Of a DNA stretch of 64,000 nucleotides, positions 18,091 to 28,412 are shown in pieces (position 1 is the first letter of the stretch; the number at the start of each line of letters is the position of its first letter). The translations under genes and the position numbers were made by a program. Location: NCBI RefSeq assembly GCF_015265455.1, contig NZ_CP054492.1, forward strand, positions 434,001-498,000, written 5' to 3'. The stretch comes from Candidatus Sulfurimonas baltica. GTDB lineage: Bacteria; Campylobacterota; Campylobacteria; Campylobacterales; Sulfurimonadaceae. Below the pieces are notes generated by a model. The model had not been told where the DNA came from. It saw only the letters and a list, made by a program, of their open reading frames with translations, and did no database searches.

Positions 18091-19062
18091 ATGGAGTTTT
18101 TCAGATATACAAAAACCTTTAACTTTATGGGGAAGTCAAAACTTGCAATGATTATATCTATTGCAGTTGTGTTGAGTTCATTGGCTCTGTTGGCAGTTAA
18201 AGGACTAAACTACGGTGTTGATTTTGCCGGCGGAACAATAGTTCAAGTTAAATACACTTCAGTAGCTCCAATTGATGAAATGAGAGAAAAATTAAAGAGC
18301 AACAAGCTGTTTAACAGTGCTAGTATCACAGAGTTTGGGTCTGCTGAGGAAGTTGTAATCCGTATGAAAACAACAACAGGAAGTGTTACTGTTGATATCG
18401 GTGATGAAACAAGAGCCGCTTTGTCTGGCACAGGAGAGTTCGAAGTTCGACGTGTTGATATAGTAGGTCCAAAAGTAGGCAGTGAGCTAAAAGAGAAGGG
18501 AATAATGTCCCTAGTCTTAGCTGTTTTTGGTATTTTGGTCTATGTTGCATTTAGATTTGAGTGGAGATTTGCCGTTGCTTCAATAGTTGCACTTGTGCAT
18601 GATGTCTCTATTGCTCTTGGTGCTATTACGCTTGTTGGTTTAGATGTTAACCTTGATGTTTTAGCGGCACTTTTAACAATACTTGGTTACTCACTAAACG
18701 ATACTATCATTGTATTTGACCGTATCCGCGAGGGTGTAACCAATGGTAGAAATAGCGACCTCTCAGGGATTATTGACGAGTCAGTTACGAGAACATTGGC
18801 TAGAACAACTCTAACCTCTCTTACAACCTTCTTCGTTGTATTTACATTGTTTATGTTTGGCGGTGAGATTATTCATGCTTTTGCATTTACTCTATTAGTT
18901 GGTGTTGTAGTTGGAACATACTCATCAATCTTTGTTGCTTCACCGATTTTGCTTGCATTTGGTTTTGATGTGAAAAAATACCATATCAAGCTTGCACATA
19001 AAGCAAAAAGAGAAGCCGAAAAACAAAGAATGCGTGAACAATTCGAATCTGGAGTGATGTAA
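18091..19062 (+). CDS. secF: Protein translocase subunit SecF
   Basis: Partner of SecD. The 323 residues show a first helix followed by YGVDFAGGTIVQVKY, a short periplasmic domain, then five helices including LGYSLNDTIIVFDRIRE, the SecF signature. I start at ATG 18091 (MEFFRYTK), 2 bases after the secD stop, because AAAGGGC lies in the right place; the open frame begins 8 codons earlier inside secD. The basic tail is rich in Lys and Arg. Confidence 0.95.
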   Translation: MEFFRYTKTFNFMGKSKLAMIISIAVVLSSLALLAVKGLNYGVDFAGGTIVQVKYTSVAPIDEMREKLKSNKLFNSASITEFGSAEEVVIRMKTTTGSVTVDIGDETRAALSGTGEFEVRRVDIVGPKVGSELKEKGIMSLVLAVFGILVYVAFRFEWRFAVASIVALVHDVSIALGAITLVGLDVNLDVLAALLTILGYSLNDTIIVFDRIREGVTNGRNSDLSGIIDESVTRTLARTTLTSLTTFFVVFTLFMFGGEIIHAFAFTLLVGVVVGTYSSIFVASPILLAFGFDVKKYHIKLAHKAKREAEKQRMREQFESGVM

Positions 19063-19079
19063 AACATCATTTTATTCTT
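19056..19079 (+). terminator. Hairpin at the secF stop with T-rich tail
   Basis: GATGT-AAA-ACATC forms a 5-bp stem across the secF stop codon and is followed by ATTTTATTCTT. The stem is short, so it is a weak terminator at best; the stronger stem just downstream probably helps. Confidence 0.4.
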
Positions 19080-19080
19080 A

Positions 19081-19105
19081 TGCACCCATCCCTAGAGAGG
19101 GTGCA
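19081..19105 (+). terminator. Strong hairpin after secF
   Basis: TGCACCC and GGGTGCA pair perfectly around an 11-base loop, and an inner CCCT/AGGG alternative is possible. The tail AAATTCTTC is only partly T-rich. It marks the end of the sec operon before the separate MCP gene. Confidence 0.55.
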
Positions 19106-19221
19106 AATTCTTCAATTAAATATAATTATATTGTTAGCTTAGTTATTTTGTATAAAAATAATTAAGCTTAAGTCTCCTTTAGTTACAATTCCTGAAATTT
19201 AAGTGAAACAAGGATTTCTCA

Positions 19222-20865
19222 ATGTCTGCATTGAAAAATATGTCAATTAAAGCAAAAGTTTTTTTGCTTGTTCTCGTACCAAGTATTATGTTTTTAATAT
19301 ATGTAGTATATAGTAATATTCAAGTAGGCAGTCTAATTAAGACAAGTGATGAGCAGTCGTTACGTTACAAGCAGATATTGATAGCAAAGGATATTAATTT
19401 TATTAATACATCTATAACACTCACAGCAATGGATATTATTATTGACAGGGCTGACGGTTCTGTCTCTTATGAAAGAGTTCAAGAGATAAATGACCTATTT
19501 TTAAAATTTAATAGCTATAAGGCAAGCTTTATAAAATCTGCAGACACTGAAGTAGAAAAAAGAAGTGCAAATGAAATTGTTAGAGCATTAGAGGCCCTAG
19601 AACCAGTTGTTAAGGTTAAACTAAAAAAGATGGTTGAATCAAATGTCACAGAAGAAGCATGGAATGCACTTGATAATGAGATTGATTCTATATCTGGCGG
19701 GATAGGTGAAAATATAAATACCGTTATATTGTCAATAAATGAAGAGCTTCAAGAAGCAGCTAAAAATGCAGTTCTTAAGCAAGAAGCACTAAGTATGAGC
19801 TCATTATATTCTGTAATTGCATTATTTGCAATGGTAATCACATTAGGGGTATTGATTTCCGGCGATATTATGAATTCGCTAAACAAAATGCTTAGTGTTA
19901 CTAAGGATTTAGCAGAGGGAGAAGGGGACTTGACCCAAAGAGTTTATGTAGAATCTAAAGACGAGATAAGATTGGTTGCCCAAAATATTAACGGTTTTAT
20001 AAAAAAAGTACAAATAAGTATTAGAGAGACCAAAGAGTTAAGTAGTGAAAATGCTGCTATTTCTGAAGAGCTGAGTGCCACAGTAAGAGTTATTCAAAAG
20101 CGTGCAATTGAGCAAGAAAAGGTAGTTGGTACTGCTGTAAAAACTTCTCAAGATATAAAAAACATAACTGCTGCTTCAGTTGAGACATCTGAGCATATGC
20201 GTGATGAGATGAGAAATGCCAATACTGCACTTGAAGAAACAAAATATAAAGTTTTAAACTTGACGCAAATTATTAATAAAAATGCTGAATCTGAAGCAGG
20301 ATTAGCAACTCAGTTAAACCAACTTAGTCAGGATATAGACCAAGTAAAAGAAGTTTTAAATATTATTAGTGATATAGCAGACCAGACAAATCTATTGGCA
20401 CTAAATGCTGCTATAGAAGCTGCACGAGCAGGAGAACATGGAAGAGGCTTTGCTGTTGTCGCCGATGAAGTTAGGAAGCTAGCAGAGCGTACGCAAAAAA
20501 CATTATCAGAGATAAGTACAACAATCGGCGTTGTAGTGCAATCTGTCAATGATAGTAGTCAAGGTATGAATCAAAACGTAGAAGAGTATCATGCAATGGC
20601 ACTAATCGCTTCTAGCGTGGAAGAGCAAATAATAGCTGCAGCACAAGTTATGGAGAACTCTTCATTGGAAGTAAATTCAGCTTTACAGACAACAATAAAA
20701 ATAGGCCAAGATTCTGAAACGATAATGTCTCAGATAGGAACAATAAATAATATTTCAAAAGAAAATGGGCTTAGTGTTACTGAAATTCATAAAGCTTCTG
20801 AACATTTACACAGACTTACTGAGAGTTTACAAAATAAATTAAATGGTTTTAAGACTTCAAAATAA
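19222..20865 (+). CDS. Methyl-accepting chemotaxis protein
   Basis: Transmembrane chemoreceptor of 547 residues. Helix 1 lies at about 12-30 and helix 2 at about 193-213, with a periplasmic sensor of about 160 residues between them that I cannot assign to a known ligand family. A HAMP domain follows ([12 protein letters not shown]). The cytoplasmic hairpin tip is canonical: [34 protein letters not shown]. No C-terminal CheR-binding pentapeptide is seen. It stands alone, with a possible TACAAT -10 at 19184-19189, and converges on holA. Confidence 0.93.
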   Translation: MSALKNMSIKAKVFLLVLVPSIMFLIYVVYSNIQVGSLIKTSDEQSLRYKQILIAKDINFINTSITLTAMDIIIDRADGSVSYERVQEINDLFLKFNSYKASFIKSADTEVEKRSANEIVRALEALEPVVKVKLKKMVESNVTEEAWNALDNEIDSISGGIGENINTVILSINEELQEAAKNAVLKQEALSMSSLYSVIALFAMVITLGVLISGDIMNSLNKMLSVTKDLAEGEGDLTQRVYVESKDEIRLVAQNINGFIKKVQISIRETKELSSENAAISEELSATVRVIQKRAIEQEKVVGTAVKTSQDIKNITAASVETSEHMRDEMRNANTALEETKYKVLNLTQIINKNAESEAGLATQLNQLSQDIDQVKEVLNIISDIADQTNLLALNAAIEAARAGEHGRGFAVVADEVRKLAERTQKTLSEISTTIGVVVQSVNDSSQGMNQNVEEYHAMALIASSVEEQIIAAAQVMENSSLEVNSALQTTIKIGQDSETIMSQIGTINNISKENGLSVTEIHKASEHLHRLTESLQNKLNGFKTSK

Positions 20866-20871
20866 TTTAAT

Positions 20872-21840
20872 TTATAAAAGTTGCTGAACCCGAATAAGTG
20901 TAGATAGCAATATCGCACTTTTATCTACATGCGAACTTTTCATTTTAAGTTCACTCTCTAACAAAAGTTCATGCAGTTTATAGTAGGTGCTCGGTTTAAA
21001 CTTTATTGAAAGAGCAGCTTTTTCATCAACTACAAATTTTGGAGCAGGGTAGCCTAGTATTTCCAAGGCGTTTGGAGCTCCATTGACTCTTATGTATATG
21101 TTAAACATGTAGAGTTGTGTAAGGTAGCTTGTTATAGCGGTCACAATTCTTATCTCGTCTTCACCATGCTCAAGAATATTCTCCAGCTCACTTCTAAAAT
21201 CTTTTTTATTTAAAATCTTTTTTATTAACTCATCTATATTTACAAGCGCAAGTCCAAATACTAAGTTATCTACATCTTTTGTCGTTATTGTTCTATCGTA
21301 GACTCTGAATTTATCAATCTCGTTAGAAGCTAGGGCAATATCACAATGATGTATGTTTAGAAGGTGTGTTATGGTGTAGTTGTCTATATTTACCTTTTTG
21401 TCACGTGCTATTTGAGATAGTGCAAAAATAGCTTCACTTTGGCTCGGATTGAAAAATCTAACAGACATGGCAGTTGTTTTACCAAAAGCACTCTTGCTAT
21501 TATAAGTTTTATGATCACTACCATAATAAGCATACACAAAGATGTTGTCTCTATTTTTTTCACAGTAATCTATTAAAATATCCAAATCTTTTTTAGGGAC
21601 TTTTTTTTCACTTTTAATGATTAAAATATTTTGACCACCAAAAAGAGAGGCTTGAGAAAGATGGGCTTTAGCAGAGTTGAAATTATATTCATCATGGTAG
21701 TAAGACAAAGTTGAAGCATCTTGAATATCAGTGAGTTTTTTAGTGTATATGTCAATAAGAAAACTGCTCTCACCAAATAGCACAAAACTATTCGAAAGAG
21801 AGTTGTTTTGAATATGTTTATCTAATTCACTCTTGTACAC
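20872..21840 (-). CDS. holA: DNA polymerase III subunit delta
   Basis: Clamp-loader subunit that opens the beta clamp. The 322-residue protein has the weakly conserved HolA layout: NSFVLFGESSFLIDIY at the degenerate ATP site, then IHHCDIALASNEIDKF, and the helical C-terminal collar domain. GTG start at 21840 overlaps the stop of rnr (TAGTG), so translation is coupled. Similarity is diffuse but length, order of blocks and the rnr neighbour fit Campylobacterota holA. Confidence 0.85.
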   Translation of the reverse strand: MYKSELDKHIQNNSLSNSFVLFGESSFLIDIYTKKLTDIQDASTLSYYHDEYNFNSAKAHLSQASLFGGQNILIIKSEKKVPKKDLDILIDYCEKNRDNIFVYAYYGSDHKTYNSKSAFGKTTAMSVRFFNPSQSEAIFALSQIARDKKVNIDNYTITHLLNIHHCDIALASNEIDKFRVYDRTITTKDVDNLVFGLALVNIDELIKKILNKKDFRSELENILEHGEDEIRIVTAITSYLTQLYMFNIYIRVNGAPNALEILGYPAPKFVVDEKAALSIKFKPSTYYKLHELLLESELKMKSSHVDKSAILLSTLIRVQQLL

Positions 21841-23780
21841 TAGTCAATATCTTTTTGTACAACTCTTGCAAATATTTTAGCTTTGGCGATATCTACCTTG
21901 TCAATACAGACTGTCACATCTTCAAAGAGAGTTGCATTTTCACTAGAGGTTATATTTAGTTTTGCACCTTTAATCTCATCATGTAGTTCAGCTTTTACCT
22001 CAGGGTCAGTTGAACTTATTCGTGCTTTAAACTCTTTATTTATATTTTGCTCAGCCCATCTTGCAAACTTTCGTGCCATAAATTCAACTTCTATAGTACT
22101 TGCTTCTCTCTCTTTTTCACTTATTGTCATGCTTAGAGACTCTATATTTCTAAGAACATATGACCCTTCGGCAGTATCGTTATTGTTAATTGCCTTTAAA
22201 AGCCTGTGAACTATAAGGTCGCTATATCTGCGAATTGGCGAAGTAAAGTGCGTGTATGCCTCAAAGCCTAGACCAAAGTGCCCAGAGTTCATCGGAGCAT
22301 ATCTAGCTTGCATTTGAGAACGGATAATAAGAGTGTCTACCTCGCTCTCTAAATCCATCTCTCTGGCTTGCTTTTGAATATCTGTAATTGTCTCTTTTAT
22401 AGTCTCTTTTATATCTATAAACATTCCTATTCCGGCTAACTCTTGGTATAGTTTTTGAATCTTTACCTGATTTGGAGGCTCATGTATTCTAAAAATCCCT
22501 CTTGCAAACTGTGAAGCAGCTGCTTTGTTTGCTAAAAGCATACAATCTTCTATAAGTGCATGAGAAGGTGTCTCCTCGGCATAAGTAGTTGAGATTAAAT
22601 TTGAATTTTCATCAATTTGCATCTCCAACTCCATTGAGCGGAAGTCATAGCCGATTTTCAGTCTTTTTTCTTTAAGCTTGTCTGTAACAACTCTAAGTTT
22701 AGTAATATAATCAAAAATTTTCACTTCATCAGAATTTTTAGCTTTTAATTCATTATTAAAATATGCATCAATCTCTTCATAGTTAAATCTTCTGTCTGAG
22801 TGTATTATTGCCTCATAAACCTTTGATTTCACTACTTCTAGACTATTAAGATCTAGCTTCATCTCAAAAACATAAGCCAGTCTGTCTACATGTGCCTGCA
22901 GAGAACATAGAGTTTCACTAAGTTGGCGGGGAAGCATTGGTATCGAGCGGTGAGGAAGATAGATGGAGAAACTTCTGTAAATTGCTTCATTGTCTATCGG
23001 ACCAAATGGCGTTACATATTCACTAACATCGGCAATGGCAACATACAAAGTTGTGTTGTTATCATCCCAGTATATTGCATCATCAAAATCTTTTGCTGTA
23101 ACAGGATCTATTGTGCAAAAAGGGAGCTTTCTTAAATCAACTCTTTTTGGATATTTTGAAGCATCTACCTCTTTAAAAGATGTGGCAACCTCTAAAACTT
23201 CAGGCTCAAATTCATCATGTTTATTAAATTGTGCAAGAACTATTTTTTCATCAACAAGAGGGTCTTTCATGTTTCCAAGTTTTTCCATTATTGTGTAGTC
23301 TTGGTTGTTCACTTTAAATACATCACCGTCGCTGTATGAGTTTAGCTCTTTTGGAGTCATCTCTACACCAGTCGGAAAACCTGTCTTGAGGTCTGCTAAA
23401 GATTTCGCACCATCCTTGGAGGTGATATAAGCAACGCTGTAAGTTTGTGCACGACCTACTATTTCGACTATTTTGGCACTTGGAGCACCTCTTTTACCAA
23501 GCAATCTTTGTGCTATAACAAGGTCACCCTCTTTTGCTTTAGCAAAGTCGCCATCTTCAATAAAAAGATCTTTAACATTTTCACCGATAACATTTAGGTA
23601 GGCGGTTGAACTTTGAACTAGCCCTAAAGTACCTGCACGGTACTTGGAATTAAATTTGTATACACCCTCTTTTTCGGTAATATATTGTTTATCCAAAAAA
23701 TCGTTCACATATGAAAGTTCATCTTTAGAGATGTCCTGCTCACTCAAACCATGAGTGAGTCTTATAAGAAGTGATTTCAT
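21840..23780 (-). CDS. rnr: Ribonuclease R family exoribonuclease (short form)
   Basis: 3'-5' exoribonuclease of the RNB family. The catalytic motif TIDPVTAKDFDDAIYW with its Asp cluster is intact, followed by LPHRSIPMLPRQLSE and the HFTSPIRRYSDLIVHRLL motif. At 646 residues it is much shorter than E. coli RNase R (about 813); the C-terminal S1 domain is reduced or missing and the N-terminal cold-shock part is short. This short form seems normal for the phylum. It precedes holA in one unit. Confidence 0.92.
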   Translation of the reverse strand: MKSLLIRLTHGLSEQDISKDELSYVNDFLDKQYITEKEGVYKFNSKYRAGTLGLVQSSTAYLNVIGENVKDLFIEDGDFAKAKEGDLVIAQRLLGKRGAPSAKIVEIVGRAQTYSVAYITSKDGAKSLADLKTGFPTGVEMTPKELNSYSDGDVFKVNNQDYTIMEKLGNMKDPLVDEKIVLAQFNKHDEFEPEVLEVATSFKEVDASKYPKRVDLRKLPFCTIDPVTAKDFDDAIYWDDNNTTLYVAIADVSEYVTPFGPIDNEAIYRSFSIYLPHRSIPMLPRQLSETLCSLQAHVDRLAYVFEMKLDLNSLEVVKSKVYEAIIHSDRRFNYEEIDAYFNNELKAKNSDEVKIFDYITKLRVVTDKLKEKRLKIGYDFRSMELEMQIDENSNLISTTYAEETPSHALIEDCMLLANKAAASQFARGIFRIHEPPNQVKIQKLYQELAGIGMFIDIKETIKETITDIQKQAREMDLESEVDTLIIRSQMQARYAPMNSGHFGLGFEAYTHFTSPIRRYSDLIVHRLLKAINNNDTAEGSYVLRNIESLSMTISEKEREASTIEVEFMARKFARWAEQNINKEFKARISSTDPEVKAELHDEIKGAKLNITSSENATLFEDVTVCIDKVDIAKAKIFARVVQKDID

Positions 23781-23788
23781 TTATAATT

Positions 23789-24586
23789 CTATAAGTTTTC
23801 GAGTGCTTTTTCAAAGCTTTCTAAATGTAGGCCATATTTGGCAATTAGTTCTTTTGCTTTATCAATACTCTCTTCAGTGAGAACGCCATTTATTGGAACA
23901 GCTGTGCGGACGACCTGCAAGATTTGAGCAGCTTTTTTATCTGCTTCATCTGCTTTGTCCGGGTTTTGACAGTTAGCTATTGTGTTAACTAGGCCTGATT
24001 CAAATCTCCAATGCTCAAATATAGTGGCACTTACTTCAGGAGTGTCAACACCGGCAATTTTCCTCTCAGCTTCTTCCACATCCTGAAGCTCTTTCAAAGC
24101 ATCTCTAAACTCAACTTCTTTTTTCTCAGCCTTTATATGCTGAGCTATTAATACTTTACCAATCTCAACAAGAAATGCAGCTGGGGATAAAACACCAAGC
24201 AGTTTACCTTCTGTTTTTAGACACCATGCAGTAGTGAGTCCATGTTGCTTTTTGGAGAGGACGGAAAACATGTCACTATCTATGCCGTAAGGTGATAAAT
24301 CAAGAGAAAAGCTTTTTTTAACAATACTTGCAAGTGCGAAGCCTCTTACCGTCCCCATTCCAAAGAGCCCTACCGCCTGACTTATAGCATTTATTTCACG
24401 AGAAAATCCATAAAGAGGGGAGTTGGCAGCCTTTAGAATATCGGCAGTTAGAAGAGGATCTTTTTCAAGAATTTTTACCATATCGTTAAAGCTACTATCA
24501 GGGTTTTGATAAACAGCTTCTATCTGCATTGCAGATTCTGGAAGTGGCGGTAGTTGTTTGATCTTTTTTAGTATGTCTTCAGTCAT
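23789..24586 (-). CDS. HDOD-domain protein
   Basis: Second single-domain HDOD protein (265 residues). IKQLPPLPESAMQIEAV starts the domain, followed by DPLLTADILKAANSPLYGF and AISQAVGLFGMGTVRGFAL. No HD metal pair is present, so an adaptor role in signalling is expected rather than catalysis. It is more typical of the family than the 8.8-9.6 kb paralogue. It lies 8 bases upstream of rnr, which suggests one transcript. Confidence 0.85.
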   Translation of the reverse strand: MTEDILKKIKQLPPLPESAMQIEAVYQNPDSSFNDMVKILEKDPLLTADILKAANSPLYGFSREINAISQAVGLFGMGTVRGFALASIVKKSFSLDLSPYGIDSDMFSVLSKKQHGLTTAWCLKTEGKLLGVLSPAAFLVEIGKVLIAQHIKAEKKEVEFRDALKELQDVEEAERKIAGVDTPEVSATIFEHWRFESGLVNTIANCQNPDKADEADKKAAQILQVVRTAVPINGVLTEESIDKAKELIAKYGLHLESFEKALENL

Positions 24587-24712
24587 AAAGCCCTCGTTAA
24601 TTTGTATAGTTATGAGTTAATTACATAATTATAGTACATGTAGATAAAAACATACTGAATATTTACAAATTGCTGTTATTATTTTTATCTTAAAAGTAAA
24701 AAAAGGAATGGA

Positions 24713-25039
24713 ATGCAAAGAGAGGCAATGCTGATACAACTAGGTTATGCACCAAATGATGCTTTAGTTAAGCAATTACAGAGAATTGAAGAGAACACTG
24801 CAGGGTATGAAAAAATACAAAAACATATTATGGATTTACATGACCACCTTAAAGTAGATGAGTCTTATGTGGCAATGTCAAATACCAATGACTGCTTTAA
24901 GATTAAAATAGAGTCTCCAAGCTTAGAAATAGCACAAGAAGCACACGAAAAGATAAGGCACTTTAGTGAAAAATTTAAAATTACGGTTAATAAATTGGAC
25001 AACAAAGAGACCTATTATATAGTTGGGTTTAACCATTAG
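24713..25039 (+). CDS. Conserved-looking hypothetical protein
   Basis: I do not recognise this family. The 108-residue product has a helical N half (IEENTAGYEKIQKHIMDLHDHL) and a beta-rich C half (YVAMSNTNDCFKIKIES, ETYYIVGFNH). There is no signal peptide or membrane helix. The ribosome site AAAGGAATGGA is strong, and the gene sits 10 bases ahead of the GreB-like gene, so it is probably expressed with it. Acidic and Lys-rich composition matches neighbours. Confidence 0.7.
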   Translation: MQREAMLIQLGYAPNDALVKQLQRIEENTAGYEKIQKHIMDLHDHLKVDESYVAMSNTNDCFKIKIESPSLEIAQEAHEKIRHFSEKFKITVNKLDNKETYYIVGFNH

Positions 25040-25049
25040 TGAGATTTTT

Positions 25050-25574
25050 TTGAAAGAGCCCATGAGCATAGAGGGTTATGATCTTTTAACCCAAGAGTTT
25101 AAGTACTTACTTGAAGTCGAAAAACCAAAGGTTGCATCAGAAAAATTAGTTGCAGCCGCTCAAGGTGATAGAAGTGAAAATGCCGATTATCATGCTGCAA
25201 AAGAGAAACTGCGTTTTATTGATAAAAGGCTTTTTTATCTAAACTCAATGATTGCAAAATCACAGATAGTAGATCCATCCATCTATTCACATGTAAAAGT
25301 TTGCTTTGGAAGCAGTGTTAAGCTTTTGAATATTGAAAGTGATGAAGAGGAGAGTTACACACTTTGTGGAGTTTTGGAAACTGAACCGGAAAACGGATTA
25401 ATCTCTATTCACTCCCCAATCGCCAAAGCTTTACTTGGCAAGAGCGTAGGTGATGAATTTGTTTTAAGACTTCCTAACGGTAAAAAAGAGTACGAAATTT
25501 TAGAAATAAAGTATGAAAATATCTTCTCGTTAAAGAAAAATATCAGAACAAAAGCAGACTTTTCCTTTCATTAA
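25050..25574 (+). CDS. GreA/GreB-type transcript cleavage factor
   Basis: Rescues backtracked RNA polymerase by stimulating transcript cleavage through the secondary channel. The N-terminal coiled coil bears the acidic tip motif GDRSENADYHAAKE, and the C-terminal FKBP-like domain ends FVLRLPNGKKEYEILEIKY. I chose TTG 25050, giving MKEPMSIEGYDLL, because it matches the Gre start pattern and GTGAG precedes it; the frame is open from 25023, and ATG 25062 is another option. A second factor, greA, starts at 63862, so this one is likely the GreB-like paralogue. Confidence 0.85.
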   Translation: MKEPMSIEGYDLLTQEFKYLLEVEKPKVASEKLVAAAQGDRSENADYHAAKEKLRFIDKRLFYLNSMIAKSQIVDPSIYSHVKVCFGSSVKLLNIESDEEESYTLCGVLETEPENGLISIHSPIAKALLGKSVGDEFVLRLPNGKKEYEILEIKYENIFSLKKNIRTKADFSFH

Positions 25575-25597
25575 AATTCTTTTTACCTCATATTAGA

Positions 25598-25603
25598 TAT
25601 AAT
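25598..25603 (+). promoter_or_regulatory. -10 box of purL
   Basis: TATAAT lies 34 bases upstream of the purL GTG in the 63-base gap after the Gre gene. I see no PurR-like palindrome next to it. Confidence 0.5.
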
Positions 25604-25637
25604 CCATTTTTAAAAACTAAATTTTTAGGATTCACCA

Positions 25638-27854
25638 GTGAGCCAACAACTAGAAAACATCGAAGAACAGTTATCAAACCATAAGCTTTCCCAAGAAGAT
25701 TACACACATATAAAACAGATTTTAAATCGTGAGCCAAACTTAGTAGAACTAGGTATTTTTTCGGCTATGTGGAGTGAACACTGCTCTTATAAATCTTCAA
25801 AAGTACACTTAAAAGGGTTTCCAACTAAAGCGCCATGGGTTATTCAAGGTCCAGGTGAAAATGCAGGTGTTATTGATATTGGTGGTGGCTATGCTGCTGT
25901 TTTTAAGATGGAATCACATAATCATCCAAGTTTTATAGAGCCTTATCAAGGTGCGGCAACTGGTGTTGGTGGGATTATGCGCGATGTATTTACAATGGGT
26001 GCCCGTCCTATCGCTAACTTAAATGCTCTTAGATTTGGTAATGTTTTAAATGATGACAAAATATCTGCTCATCAACGTTACCTTGTTAGAGGTGTTGTTG
26101 CTGGAATCGGCGGTTATGGAAACTGCATGGGTGTGCCAACTATTGGTGGTGAAACAAGTTTTGATGAGTGTTATAACGGAAATATTTTAGTAAATGCATT
26201 TACTTTAGGTCTTGCAAAAACAGATGAGATTTTTTACGGCAAAGCTGAGGGTATAGGCAATCCGGTAATGTACGTTGGTGCAAAAACTGGTCGTGACGGT
26301 CTAGGTGGTGCGGTTATGTCTTCTGATAGTTTTACGGAGGAGTCAAAATCTCTTCGTCCTACTGTTCAAGTTGGTGACCCGTTTACTGAAAAACTTCTTC
26401 TTGAGGCGTGTTTAGAGTTGTTTAAAACTGACTATGTTGTTGGTATTCAAGACATGGGGGCAGCCGGACTTACATCTTCTTCTTTTGAAATGGCTGGACG
26501 TTCTGGTTCAGGGATGATAATGCATCTTGATAAAGTTCCTGCTCGTGAAGAAAATATGACTCCTTACGATTTTATGCTTTCAGAGAGCCAAGAGCGTATG
26601 CTTTTATGTGCTAAGAAAGGTTCAGAACAGGCAATTATTGATATCTTTGAAAAGTGGGATTTAGACGCTGCTGTTATTGGTGAAGTAACTGCAACCGGTA
26701 ACATGGAATTGTTCTGGCATGGAGAGAAGTGTGCGGAAGTTCCAGTAGACCCGGTAAGTGAAGAAGCACCAGAGTTAAACCGTCCAATGAAAAGACCAAA
26801 ATACTTAGATACGATTGCCAATGTAACTATTAATGATTTTGACAAAGTGTCAAATCAGACGGCGTTTGAAACACTGACAAAAAGTATGGAAGTGGTTGAT
26901 AAAGCATGGATATACACTCAGTACGACTCAATGGTACAAACCAACACAGTTAAAAATGGCGGGATGCTTGATGCCTCTGTTATTCGTATAAAAGAGAATG
27001 GAAAAGCTCTTGCTATGTCTGCTGACTGTAATGTGCGTTATTGCTACATTGACCCTAAAGGTGGAGCTGCTGCTGCAGTTATTGAGAGTGGTAGAAATGT
27101 AGCTATGAGTGGTGCTAGACCACTTGCTATTACAGATTGTCTTAACTACGGAAACCCTGAGAATCCGGAAGTTATGTGGCAATTTGGAGAGGGTTGTCTT
27201 GGTATAAAAGAGGCATGTGCTGAGCTAACTACCCCTGTTATTGGTGGAAATGTCTCTCTTTATAACGAGACAAATGGTGTTTCAGTTTTTCCAACACCAT
27301 CAATAGCAACTGTTGGTGTAAATGATGATCAGAACAATGTACTTATGTCTAGCTTCCAAGGTGAGGGCAATGCTCTTTATCTAGTTGGCGAGTCAATGTC
27401 TGAATTTGGCGGTTCGCTTTATATGAAAGAGATTTGTGGCACCGTTGCAGGAACTCTTCCTGAGATAAACTACAAAAGAGAGTTAGCTCTATGGGAATTA
27501 GTAATTGAGGGTAACAAAAAACACTTACTGGAGTGCGCTAAAGATGCAAGTTCTGGTGGTGTTGCTATTGCGTTAGCTAAAATGTCTGCAACTTCAGGTC
27601 TTGGATGTGATGTTGAAATGAGTGTAGAAGATGAGCGTGATATTTTTGCTGAGTCTATGAGTAGAGCTATCATTGAAGTTAAACCTGAAAATCAAGAAGC
27701 TTTTGAAGCAATGCTTGATGAGTCAATGGCTTGTGAGAAAATCGGAACAGTAGGTGGAGAAACTATCAAAATTAACGATGTTACTATGAGTATGAGCGCA
27801 CTTAAAGATAACTATTTCAACACATTTCAAAAAGTTATAGAGAGAGATATCTAA
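25638..27854 (+). CDS. purL: Phosphoribosylformylglycinamidine synthase subunit PurL
   Basis: ATP-dependent step 4 of purine synthesis, turning FGAR into FGAM using ammonia from PurQ. At 738 residues this is the small PurL that works with separate PurS and PurQ. Clear motifs are [11 protein letters not shown], the substrate-site [23 protein letters not shown], the repeat-half block [16 protein letters not shown], and GGNVSLYNE. Start is GTG 25638, with TTTAGGATT ahead. It is transcribed alone; purS and purQ are not in the window. Confidence 0.96.
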   Translation: MSQQLENIEEQLSNHKLSQEDYTHIKQILNREPNLVELGIFSAMWSEHCSYKSSKVHLKGFPTKAPWVIQGPGENAGVIDIGGGYAAVFKMESHNHPSFIEPYQGAATGVGGIMRDVFTMGARPIANLNALRFGNVLNDDKISAHQRYLVRGVVAGIGGYGNCMGVPTIGGETSFDECYNGNILVNAFTLGLAKTDEIFYGKAEGIGNPVMYVGAKTGRDGLGGAVMSSDSFTEESKSLRPTVQVGDPFTEKLLLEACLELFKTDYVVGIQDMGAAGLTSSSFEMAGRSGSGMIMHLDKVPAREENMTPYDFMLSESQERMLLCAKKGSEQAIIDIFEKWDLDAAVIGEVTATGNMELFWHGEKCAEVPVDPVSEEAPELNRPMKRPKYLDTIANVTINDFDKVSNQTAFETLTKSMEVVDKAWIYTQYDSMVQTNTVKNGGMLDASVIRIKENGKALAMSADCNVRYCYIDPKGGAAAAVIESGRNVAMSGARPLAITDCLNYGNPENPEVMWQFGEGCLGIKEACAELTTPVIGGNVSLYNETNGVSVFPTPSIATVGVNDDQNNVLMSSFQGEGNALYLVGESMSEFGGSLYMKEICGTVAGTLPEINYKRELALWELVIEGNKKHLLECAKDASSGGVAIALAKMSATSGLGCDVEMSVEDERDIFAESMSRAIIEVKPENQEAFEAMLDESMACEKIGTVGGETIKINDVTMSMSALKDNYFNTFQKVIERDI

Positions 27855-27988
27855 TCTTTCTCAATGGCTTTAAACCCATCATAAATTACAAAAAAACAAA
27901 CTCATAATTTTTACTCACAAAACTCCTTTATATATGTAGCAATCTAATCTTAAGTCATTGGCTGAAATAATGATCTTGGCATAAATTT

Positions 27989-28025
27989 GTATTCAGTCAC
28001 TCCTTAAGATACTTTTTGTATAATC
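27989..28025 (+). promoter_or_regulatory. Promoter of the small membrane protein, copy of the yajC element
   Basis: GTATTCAGTCA, TTAAGATA and TTTTGTATAATC are in the same order and spacing as at 16199-16235. TATAAT (28019-28024) lies 32 bases before the ATG. The rest of the 200-base gap after purL (27855-27988) shows only AT-rich sequence and no hairpin terminator. Confidence 0.6.
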
Positions 28026-28056
28026 TCTCTAATTAATTTAAAGAAAAGGTGTCAAT

Positions 28057-28395
28057 ATGGATTGGGGTAAAGTAATATATGTATTTTTCTCGTTGATGAG
28101 TTTAACATCAATAGCTGGGTTCTTGTATGAGCATAGCGCTACGGCATTGTTTGCTGCTGGCAGTTTAAATCTGGTCTCAACGTTTTTAAAAATTGGTGTT
28201 AGAAACCTTCTCTCTGCAGAACTTTTAGCCTCATCTTTGGTGGCAGACTTACACCTTATTCCAGCTTTTATCTATCTGCAAGTTGTTGGAAATATAGAGT
28301 GGGCAATTGCTCTTACAATCGGTGCATTGATTGCAAATGTTTTCTCGATGGGTCTTGTTTATATAGAGAGTTCAAAAAATCGTGATGATTATTAG
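28057..28395 (+). CDS. Small integral membrane protein (DUF6394-like)
   Basis: A 112-residue protein with three to four hydrophobic segments (about 6-24, 28-45, 58-78, 83-103) and a short charged tail. The pattern MDWGKVIYVFFSLMS and RNLLSAELLASSLVADLHL recalls a Campylobacterota family annotated as DUF6394; I am fairly but not fully sure of that label. No function is known to me. It has its own promoter, whose sequence is shared with yajC, so co-regulation with protein export is conceivable. Good ribosome site AAAGAAAAGGTG. Confidence 0.8.
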   Translation: MDWGKVIYVFFSLMSLTSIAGFLYEHSATALFAAGSLNLVSTFLKIGVRNLLSAELLASSLVADLHLIPAFIYLQVVGNIEWAIALTIGALIANVFSMGLVYIESSKNRDDY

Positions 28396-28412
28396 AGTTT
28401 ACTGCTAGTTCG

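Noticed and set aside
27976-27991. Sigma-54-like TTGGCA site in the purL downstream gap
   Set aside because: The -12 GC is missing and the spacing does not fit; a better TATAAT box lies 30 bases downstream.
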